From assembly GCA_035252155.1 (NCBI GenBank), contig DATFDL010000122.1, forward strand, positions 1-5,783: 5,783 nucleotides of DNA. Reading direction: 5' to 3'. The stretch is from JAICLL01 sp035252155 (GTDB lineage Bacteria > Planctomycetota > Planctomycetia > Pirellulales > JAICIG01). The notes under the pieces were generated by a model that was given only the letters and a program-made list of their open reading frames with translations, was not told the origin of the DNA and searched no databases. Shown here piece by piece: positions 1-4,623 of the stretch (positions within the stretch are counted from its first letter, which is position 1; the number at the start of each line of letters is the position of its first letter). Made by a program: the position numbers and the translations under genes.

Positions 1-86
1 TACATCTCACATCACGAGGTGCGACGGGTCGAAAAACTACTTAACAACCGACCCCGCGCGTGCCTCGGCTTCCGAACTCCCGACGA

Positions 87-105
87 AGTTTTCTTCGAGA
101 AAACT
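87..105. repeat. Short perfect inverted repeat in the leader of the oxidoreductase gene
   Basis: The arms AGTTTTCT (87-94) and AGAAAACT (98-105) are exact reverse complements around a 3-nt centre, TCG. The repeat ends 71 bases before the chosen start codon at 177. It is AT-rich in a GC-rich region. It could be a regulator-binding site or a small hairpin in the 5' leader. There is no U-run after it on the + strand, so it is not a convincing terminator. Its function is unknown. Confidence 0.4.
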
Positions 106-165
106 CCCCCTGCCGGTTGCGATTGAGATTGGGGACCGCCAACCAACTTCATCCACTAAATCTTC

Positions 166-170
166 GGAGA
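166..170 (+). promoter_or_regulatory. Ribosome binding site deciding the start of the oxidoreductase gene
   Basis: GGAGA lies 6 nt before the ATG at 177. The reading frame stays open upstream to a GTG at 60, but the extra 39 residues are Arg-rich, do not resemble the family, and would put the Tat signal in the interior. The site therefore supports the ATG at 177. Confidence 0.75.
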
Positions 171-176
171 CGAAAA

Positions 177-1484
177 ATGAGCGACAACACCCAGCCCGTA
201 TCGCGTGACATTCCCTCGCGGCGAGATTTTTTGAAGACATCGGCGGTGGTCGGCGGCGGCCTGATCGGCGGGCTGAGCCTAGCCCGCAGCGCCCATGCCG
301 GCAGTGACGACACGATCAAGATCGGTCTGATCGGCTGCGGCGGCCGAGGCTCGGGTGCCATCAAGGACGCTCTCACCACCAAGCACAACATCAAGCTGGT
401 GGCCATGGGCGACGCGTTTGAAGACCGCCTGAAAGGCAGCCTCAACAATCTTCGAAAAGACGACGGCCTCAAGGCCAAGATCGACGTCCCCCAGGACCGG
501 CAATTCGTCGGCTTCGACGCTTACAAGCAAGTGCTCGCGTCGGGCGTCGATCTGGTGATCTTGGCCACGCCGCCGGGCTTTCGGCCCATTCATTTCGCCG
601 CCGCCGTCGAGGCCGGCAAGCACGTCTTCATGGAAAAGCCGGTCGCCGTCGATTCGCCGGGCGTGCGGGCCGTGTTGGCCGCGGCCCAAGAGGCCAAGAA
701 AAAGAACCTGGGCGTCGGCGTCGGTCTGCAACGCCGACATCAGAAAGGATATATCGAGACGATCCAGCGGCTGCGCGACGGGGCGATCGGCGACATCGTC
801 GCCATGCGGGCCTACTGGAACGGCGGCGGCGTGTGGGTCCACCCGCGCGAGCAAGGCCAGACAGAAATGCAATACCAGATGCGCAACTGGTATTACTTCA
901 ACTGGCTTTGCGGCGACCACATTGTCGAGCAACATATTCACAATCTCGACGTCATCAATTGGCTAAAGGGAGGTTATCCGGTGCGCGGCGAGGGCATGGG
1001 CGGCCGACAGGTGCGCACGGGCCCCGACTACGGCGAGATCTACGACCATCACGCCGTCGAGTTCGAATATCCCGACGGCTCGCGGTTGTTCAGCTATTGC
1101 CGGCACATTCCCAACTGCTGGGACAGCGTCTCGGAGCACGCCCAGGGCACCAGCGGAAGGGCCGACATCAACGATTACAAGATTGAGGGCAAGGACGGGA
1201 CCAAGTGGAGCCACCGTGGCCGTGGCGACGGAAATCCGTATGTCGTCGAGCACGACGACCTGTTGAACAGCATCCGCTCAGGCAATCCTTACAACGAAGC
1301 CGAGTCGGGAGCGCTGAGCACGATGACGGCGATTTTCGGCCGGATGTGCACCTATTCGGGCAAGGCGCTCTCGTGGGAAGAGGCGCTCAATAGCAAGCTT
1401 TCGCTCGCGCCGGCTCAATACGCCTGGGATGCCTCGCCGCCGGTGCCCACGGTCGCGGTGCCCGGCCACACACAGGTGGTGTAG
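177..1484 (+). CDS. Tat-exported Gfo/Idh/MocA-family oxidoreductase
   Basis: Predicted 435-residue NAD(P)-dependent oxidoreductase of the Gfo/Idh/MocA type. These enzymes usually oxidise or reduce sugars, inositols or their derivatives; the substrate here cannot be read from sequence. Visible in order: a twin-arginine signal with SRRDFLK at residues 14-20, a Gly/Ala-rich hydrophobic stretch to about residue 36, and a likely cleavage site after AHA at 39-41, implying folded export to the periplasm. A Rossmann motif IGCGGRG lies at 52-58. The hallmark EKP is at 153-155, with the conserved lysine. The C-terminal domain carries GDHIVEQHIHNLD at 246-258, in the region where the family places its catalytic histidine and substrate contacts. 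The length suits secreted members. Start chosen at ATG 177, which has a good ribosome binding site and places the Tat motif near the N-terminus. The TAG stop lies within a 22-bp palindromic repeat. The gene converges with the next gene, leaving 24 bp between stop codons. Family assignment is firm; the specific reaction is unknown. Confidence 0.95.
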   Translation: MSDNTQPVSRDIPSRRDFLKTSAVVGGGLIGGLSLARSAHAGSDDTIKIGLIGCGGRGSGAIKDALTTKHNIKLVAMGDAFEDRLKGSLNNLRKDDGLKAKIDVPQDRQFVGFDAYKQVLASGVDLVILATPPGFRPIHFAAAVEAGKHVFMEKPVAVDSPGVRAVLAAAQEAKKKNLGVGVGLQRRHQKGYIETIQRLRDGAIGDIVAMRAYWNGGGVWVHPREQGQTEMQYQMRNWYYFNWLCGDHIVEQHIHNLDVINWLKGGYPVRGEGMGGRQVRTGPDYGEIYDHHAVEFEYPDGSRLFSYCRHIPNCWDSVSEHAQGTSGRADINDYKIEGKDGTKWSHRGRGDGNPYVVEHDDLLNSIRSGNPYNEAESGALSTMTAIFGRMCTYSGKALSWEEALNSKLSLAPAQYAWDASPPVPTVAVPGHTQVV

Positions 1485-1502
1485 AACGGAATTCATTCCG
1501 TT
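1481..1502 (+). repeat. 22-bp palindromic repeat, copy 1, containing a stop codon
   Basis: GTAG followed by the 18-bp core AACGGAATTCATTCCGTT. The core has 8-bp complementary arms around a TC centre. The TAG of the repeat (1482-1484) is the in-frame stop of the oxidoreductase gene. It is identical to the copies at 3080-3101 and 3139-3160 and, in inverted orientation, to the copy at 1526-1547. Confidence 0.95.
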
Positions 1503-1515
1503 TGCTTATTATTTT
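1485..1515 (+). terminator. Candidate intrinsic terminator of the oxidoreductase gene
   Basis: The core of repeat copy 1 (1485-1502) can fold into a 7-8 bp hairpin directly after the stop codon. It is followed by the T-rich run TTGCTTATTATTTT, reading to about 1515. The stem is modest in GC and the T tract is interrupted, so strength is uncertain. A larger fold is also possible, because copies 1 and 2 form 22-bp inverted arms with a 23-nt loop. That fold could serve both convergent genes. Confidence 0.5.
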
Positions 1516-3065
1516 CGCTGGGAAGAACGGAATGAATTCCGTTCTACGAGATGGACGCTACCAAGCGGATAGAGAAACGGCGGCGCGCTCCAGTGCCAGA
1601 GCGCGTCGCCGTATTCGCCTGCCTCCATGCCGCCGTACCAGCGCCATTGCCGCAACCAGACCGAGGGCACGTGCAACAGCGCGCTGGCCAGCGCCAGCGC
1701 CATCACCAGCCGGCGACCGCGGCGCTCGGCCAAGAGCGCCGCGAGCGGTTGCAGCATGAGCAGCGCAGCCAGTGGAATCGCCTCCGACGCCAGGCGTGAA
1801 CCCCAGCACCAACCGCCCCACCAACACCACCAGCCGCCGATCAAAAGCATGTGCAGGCCGATCACGGCCAACGCCCACGCGCGCCAGCCCGGTGGCAGCG
1901 CGGCCCGCGCGGGCGACCTTTTGCCGCGAAAGAACGGCACGACGCCCAGCAGCGCCACCAACAGCCAGGGTTGGTAGACCAACACTCCGTGCGTGGGGCT
2001 GACGAAAATGCCGGCCCAAGCCGTGGCATCGGTGAACGACCAAAAAGTGCCTTGTGTCTGCACGGCCATCGGTCCCATGGGGCTGGCGTAGATCGACCAA
2101 TTCACCGCCGCCCACGGCGCGGCAACCAGACAGGCAAGGCCGGCCACGGCGGCCGCGCGCCGTGGCGAGCGGATCAGCAGCCAGACTCCGAAGGCCACGA
2201 CGATCACCGCAGCCGAAAGACGGCAGGCAAGCATCAGGGCGCAGGCCGTTCCTTGGATCGCGGCGGTGCGCCAAGAAGGATTGCGCCAGGCGCGAAACTC
2301 AGCCAGCAAGAGCGTCTCGGTCCAAAGAATAACGCCGCCGTGCTGCCAAAGAGCCTGCCCAACGGTTGAGTACATCACCGAACCCGTCGCGAGAATGCAC
2401 GTGGCCACGTAGGCGGTGCGAATCGGCACGACATGCAGCGCCAGCGCAAAAAATAGCCCGAGGCACGCCGCAGCCACCAGCGAGGCCGTCGCCTTCTCGA
2501 GCCGGTCATGCACCGACGGGTCGAACAAATCGGCGCCCAAGGCTCGCGCGGCGAGCACCACCGGCAGGGCGAATGGAACCATGCCCGACGGGTAATGCGA
2601 GTAAAGCCCCGTCGGGCGGCGCAGCACAAAGTAGGGCAGCTCGCCTTCGGCGACGAACAGATGATTCCGCGAGTAGTCCTCGACCAGCTCGCTGAGCTCG
2701 GCGTTGCCGTCGCCTGTCAGGCTCACGGCGGTCATTACCACCGGCCGCGAATCGCCCGACTGAACGCCGCCGCCCCGAGCGAGCAGCAGCAGTGCATCGG
2801 GCACGATGACCAGCACCAGCACGGCCCGCCACGGAATCCGCGCTCGGTCGAGAGGGAATGCGTTGGCCTGTGACCAGGCCGCGGAAACGATTCGGCCGAG
2901 AGATTGCCGGAACCGGCGATCCAAGGCCACGCAGCCGGCTAGCGTGCCAATCAGCGCCAGCACCCAGATGGGACCGCTGGCGCGCCCTTGCAGCAAGGCC
3001 ACGGCCGCGACAGCCGCCATAATGATCGGCACGGCCGCCAGCCAATTCCGTCGCACGGAATGCAT
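1509..3065 (-). CDS. Polytopic membrane protein, probable GT-C-type glycosyltransferase
   Basis: Predicted 518-residue integral membrane protein with roughly ten hydrophobic segments, from about residues 9-25 to the last near 453-467. The pattern resembles GT-C (PMT/ArnT, GT39-like) enzymes, which transfer sugars from polyprenyl-phosphate donors on the outer face of the membrane. Supporting marks are a large polar loop after the third segment with GDGNAELSELVED (118-130), then YSHYPSG (155-161), LWQHGG (239-244), SPTHGVLVYQPW (356-367), and a Trp-rich WWCWWGGWCWGSR (412-424) before a helix. I recognise this motif order from uncharacterised GT-C-like proteins, but donor and acceptor are unknown and a non-enzymatic membrane protein is possible. 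The ATG at 3065 is chosen because GAGGA precedes it by 9 nt; in-frame ATGs at 3095 and 3125 lie in upstream repeat units and would add 10 or 20 residues. The last residues (VERNSFR onward) come from an inserted repeat. The gene follows the SGNH-like gene by 100 bp on the same strand, so co-transcription is plausible. Confidence 0.82.
   Translation of the reverse strand: MHSVRRNWLAAVPIIMAAVAAVALLQGRASGPIWVLALIGTLAGCVALDRRFRQSLGRIVSAAWSQANAFPLDRARIPWRAVLVLVIVPDALLLLARGGGVQSGDSRPVVMTAVSLTGDGNAELSELVEDYSRNHLFVAEGELPYFVLRRPTGLYSHYPSGMVPFALPVVLAARALGADLFDPSVHDRLEKATASLVAAACLGLFFALALHVVPIRTAYVATCILATGSVMYSTVGQALWQHGGVILWTETLLLAEFRAWRNPSWRTAAIQGTACALMLACRLSAAVIVVAFGVWLLIRSPRRAAAVAGLACLVAAPWAAVNWSIYASPMGPMAVQTQGTFWSFTDATAWAGIFVSPTHGVLVYQPWLLVALLGVVPFFRGKRSPARAALPPGWRAWALAVIGLHMLLIGGWWCWWGGWCWGSRLASEAIPLAALLMLQPLAALLAERRGRRLVMALALASALLHVPSVWLRQWRWYGGMEAGEYGDALWHWSAPPFLYPLGSVHLVERNSFRSSQRK
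1526..1547 (-). repeat. 22-bp palindromic repeat, copy 2, inside the end of the membrane-protein gene
   Basis: This is an exact inverted copy of the repeat at 1481-1502. On the minus strand it is read in the frame GTA GAA CGG, giving VERNSFR near the C-terminus of the membrane protein. The frame used here avoids the TAG that ends the neighbouring + strand gene. Confidence 0.95.
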
Positions 3066-3071
3066 TCCGCC
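3050..3071 (+). repeat. Degenerate copy of the 22-bp repeat at the start of the membrane-protein gene
   Basis: It keeps ACGGAAT-x-CATTCCG but differs from the consensus at five positions. Its centre is GC, making CGGAATGCATTCCG a perfect 14-bp palindrome. It lies 30 bp from the next unit, in phase with the array. The chosen ATG of the membrane-protein gene (3065-3063 on the minus strand) lies in it. ATTCCGT at 3045-3051 also pairs with ACGGAAT at 3055-3061 and may be a remnant of a further unit. Confidence 0.75.
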
Positions 3072-3074
3072 AGT

Positions 3075-3079
3075 TCCTC
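3075..3079 (-). promoter_or_regulatory. Ribosome binding site for the membrane-protein gene
   Basis: Read on the minus strand this is GAGGA, 9 nt before the ATG at 3065. It lies in the spacer between repeat units. The two upstream in-frame ATGs also have purine-rich stretches: GAGGG (3138-3134), 8 nt before the ATG at 3125, and GGGGA (3109-3105), 9 nt before the ATG at 3095. The start choice is therefore likely but not certain. Confidence 0.6.
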
Positions 3080-3101
3080 GTAGAACGGAATTCATTCCGT
3101 T
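3080..3101 (+). repeat. 22-bp palindromic repeat, copy 3
   Basis: Exact match to copy 1. It is followed by an 8-nt spacer, TGTTCCCC, before copy 4. On the minus strand it contains an ATG at 3095, in frame with the membrane-protein gene. Confidence 0.95.
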
Positions 3102-3109
3102 TGTTCCCC

Positions 3110-3131
3110 GTAGTACGGAATTCATTCCGTT
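3110..3131 (+). repeat. 22-bp palindromic repeat, copy 4 (one mismatch)
   Basis: Same repeat with GTAGTA in place of GTAGAA; the right half is intact. It lies 30 bp after copy 3 and is followed by a 7-nt spacer. On the minus strand it contains an ATG at 3125, in frame with the membrane-protein gene. Confidence 0.93.
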
Positions 3132-3154
3132 GGCCCTCGTAGAACGGAATTCAT
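3122..3154 (-). other. Repeat-encoded mini-ORF, possible leader peptide
   Basis: Just after the stop of the SGNH-like gene, AGGGG is followed 6 nt later by an ATG at 3154 inside repeat copy 5. The frame encodes MNSVLRGPTE and then stops. Its TGA overlaps the next ATG (3125) as ATGA, and that ATG is in frame with the membrane-protein gene. The arrangement would allow translational coupling, but the ORF is so short that chance is a serious alternative. Confidence 0.2.
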
Positions 3155-3160
3155 TCCGTT
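3139..3160 (+). repeat. 22-bp palindromic repeat, copy 5
   Basis: Exact match to copy 1, placed 29 bp after copy 4. It ends 5 bp before the stop codon of the SGNH-like gene, so the array fills almost the whole gap between the two genes. Confidence 0.95.
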
Positions 3161-3165
3161 CCCCT

Positions 3166-4269
3166 TCACCGCCGATCGGCGGTCATGCCCGTCGTCGCCA
3201 CATCGCCCTGTTCCATCACCTGCGCCGCGTCTGCCGCCAGCCGCTGCGAAAAGTTCCGAGCCGCCGCCGCCAACAAATGGTGCGAGTCGAAGAATTGTGT
3301 CTCGTCCATCCACCGCCGGGCATCCATCACCGGCAGGTGATAATCGTGGGCGGTTTGCTCGATGAATTGATCGACCTTGCGGCGCGCCGCGGGCGAGTAC
3401 CAGCTTGCGAATTCGCGCCCCTCGGGCATCAGCACCAAGGCCGCCGGCAGCGACCGCTTGCGACAGAGCCGCACGATTTCGAGCAGGGCGTCGGCCCCCG
3501 GCCCGAACCTGAAGTTGGCGAGCACGCCCGCATATTTCAGCCGGGCCACCTCGACCGCCGTCGGGCTCTGCGGTTGGCAACGTCGTTCATCGAGTCCTTG
3601 CCAGCCGTGCGGGTCGAATTCGCTGAAGCCGGTGCCCCAACCCTCGGGCGGCAGCCAATGAGTCGAAAGGCGGCCGAGGACCGCGTAGCGGTGCGTGTGC
3701 CACGGCACGAGGCTGCCCACGATCCATTGCCGCGCGAGGCGAGCGCCGCGCGGATCGCGGCGGGCCAAGCGCGGCATGTCGCCCGACCACAGCCGAGAGA
3801 CGTCGAGGGGATCGGCTTCGAGCAACGGGCGGCTATCGGCCAGCATCGCCGGAAAGACTTCGATCAGCACCAGGTCGGCGCGCAGTCCAGCGTCGAGCAG
3901 CCGAGCGAGCACGATCCATTCGGTCAACGGACCCGCCCCGGAAAGGCCGAAGTTGTAGACCACCGCCGGCCGGCCGCCGGCCGTTTGCAACCGCTGCTCG
4001 AACGAGGCGGCATCGACGCCATTGAACGTGCGCGAGCTGCCCAGCAGCAGCACCCGCATCGCCTCGGGGGGCGCCGAGTCAAAGCACTTCTTGAGCTGGC
4101 GAACTTTACGCCCATACAACGGATCGCGTAACTCGGGCCAGCGCGTTTCGATCGCCGCGAACAGGGCGGCTTGCAAGCCGGCAAAACAGAACAGCGCGGC
4201 AACGAGCGCCGAGCGCGCGCGTTTCGCCGAGTTGCCTTTCGGTTGCGGATCGCACGAGTTTCCGGCCAT
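3166..4269 (-). CDS. Membrane-anchored SGNH-hydrolase-like protein
   Basis: Predicted 367-residue protein. A charged N-terminus is followed by one hydrophobic segment at about residues 21-40, suggesting a membrane anchor with the rest outside the cytoplasm. The soluble part looks like an SGNH/GDSL fold of the DltD/AlgJ/DUF1574 kind, whose members act as esterases or acyl-transfer partners on cell-surface polymers. Evidence: LLLGSSR at 74-80, giving a candidate nucleophilic serine in a GSS block; YNFGLSGAGP at 105-114, matching the Gly/Asn block; ADLVLIEVFP at 131-140, a core strand; and FDSHHL at 327-332, a D-x-x-H block close to the C-terminus as in SGNH enzymes. No MBOAT acyltransferase, the usual partner of such proteins, is visible in the window. 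The ATG at 4269 has only a weak GAG 6 nt upstream. The gap before it is long and may hold its promoter. The downstream neighbour is the GT-C-like membrane protein. The fold call is fairly good; the substrate is unknown. Confidence 0.85.
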   Translation of the reverse strand: MAGNSCDPQPKGNSAKRARSALVAALFCFAGLQAALFAAIETRWPELRDPLYGRKVRQLKKCFDSAPPEAMRVLLLGSSRTFNGVDAASFEQRLQTAGGRPAVVYNFGLSGAGPLTEWIVLARLLDAGLRADLVLIEVFPAMLADSRPLLEADPLDVSRLWSGDMPRLARRDPRGARLARQWIVGSLVPWHTHRYAVLGRLSTHWLPPEGWGTGFSEFDPHGWQGLDERRCQPQSPTAVEVARLKYAGVLANFRFGPGADALLEIVRLCRKRSLPAALVLMPEGREFASWYSPAARRKVDQFIEQTAHDYHLPVMDARRWMDETQFFDSHHLLAAAARNFSQRLAADAAQVMEQGDVATTGMTADRR

Positions 4270-4321
4270 GTTTGCTCAGGTTGAGAAAGCGTCGGCCATT
4301 GAGGAACGTACGGCCGCTTGC

Positions 4322-4394
4322 GCGGTAGTCCCGGCCCTTGTGGCCGGCAGCGCGGGGATCGAAATCGGCCGGGCACGAGGCCCGGAGCTACCGC
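4322..4394. repeat. Compact multi-hairpin element of 73 nt
   Basis: The outer arms GCGGTAG (4322-4328) and CTACCGC (4388-4394) are exact complements. Inside are CCGGCC/GGCCGG (4331-4336 with 4342-4347, 5-nt loop) and CCGGGC/GCCCGG (4369-4374 with 4380-4385, 5-nt loop). A weak GAT/ATC hairpin (4357-4359 with 4364-4366) lies between them. The outline is cloverleaf-like, but neither strand has a T-loop consensus or a usable anticodon arm, so it is not a tRNA. It could be a structured leader of the SGNH-like transcript or a palindromic interspersed repeat. Confidence 0.5.
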
Positions 4395-4408
4395 CGGACG
4401 GGGCGGCG

Positions 4409-4438
4409 AGAATACCGCTGCCCGAGTGCCGTCGTCAA
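4409..4438 (-). promoter_or_regulatory. Possible sigma-70-type promoter for the SGNH-like gene
   Basis: On the minus strand, TTGACG (4438-4433, five of six to the -35 consensus) is followed after 18 nt by TATTCT (4414-4409, four of six to the -10 consensus). Transcription would begin near 4402, giving a leader of about 130 nt that contains the multi-hairpin element. Promoter consensus in this group is poorly known to me and such matches arise by chance, so this is tentative. Confidence 0.3.
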
Positions 4439-4532
4439 CGGCAAAGTGTGGCCCCGCTATACTCGTCGAGCCATTTCCGCGGGTCGATTTGGCCAGCCCA
4501 GGCGCGGCTGGCGTCCCATTTCCACCAACCCC

Positions 4533-4543
4533 CCCATAATGGG
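4533..4543. repeat. Small inverted repeat beside a C-run
   Basis: CCCATAATGGG is a 5-bp inverted repeat around one A, abutting a run of seven C (4529-4535). It ends 3 bp before the 22-bp palindrome. It may be part of the same element or binding region; its role is unknown. Confidence 0.35.
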
Positions 4544-4546
4544 TAT

Positions 4547-4568
4547 GATGCGCACGGCCGTGCGCATC
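4547..4568. terminator. Perfect 22-bp palindrome, possible hairpin terminator of the DUF1559 gene
   Basis: The half-site GATGCGCACGG is followed by its exact reverse complement, giving 22 bp without a mismatch. In RNA it would be a 9-bp GC-rich stem with a GGCC loop, 55 nt after the stop of the DUF1559 gene. No U-run follows on the minus strand, so a standard intrinsic terminator is not supported. A 3'-end stabilising hairpin or a dimeric protein-binding site is equally possible. Confidence 0.4.
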
Positions 4569-4623
4569 TGAGCTACGACCAACTTTCGCTGGCTATTGAG
4601 CTGGCCTGGCGCGGCAGACGCCG

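Larger units (their letters stand above)
4270..4623. other. Intergenic region without a convincing gene
   Basis: These 354 bp separate the stop of the DUF1559 gene from the start of the SGNH-like gene. Open frames cross it on both strands, but their translations are low-complexity shadows without family marks. It contains a perfect 22-bp palindrome, a CCCATAATGGG inverted repeat next to a run of seven C, a compact multi-hairpin element and a weak sigma-70-like promoter facing the SGNH-like gene. Confidence 0.7.

Noticed and set aside
60..176. N-terminal extension of the oxidoreductase from GTG 60
   Set aside because: The extension is Arg-rich, precedes a Tat signal that should be N-terminal, and the ATG at 177 has a good ribosome binding site.
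3050..3160. CRISPR array
   Set aside because: Spacers are only 7-8 nt, repeats are 22 nt and near-palindromic, copies also occur singly and inverted elsewhere, and there are no cas genes.
2806..4131. Long open frame on the + strand (441 codons) crossing the repeat array
   Set aside because: It is antisense to two genes with clear family or membrane features. Its translation is Arg/Pro/His-rich without domains, and the repeats simply lack stops in this frame.
4322..4394. tRNA gene
   Set aside because: The size and 7-bp closing stem are suggestive, but there is no T-loop consensus, no anticodon arm of proper length and no correct spacing on either strand.
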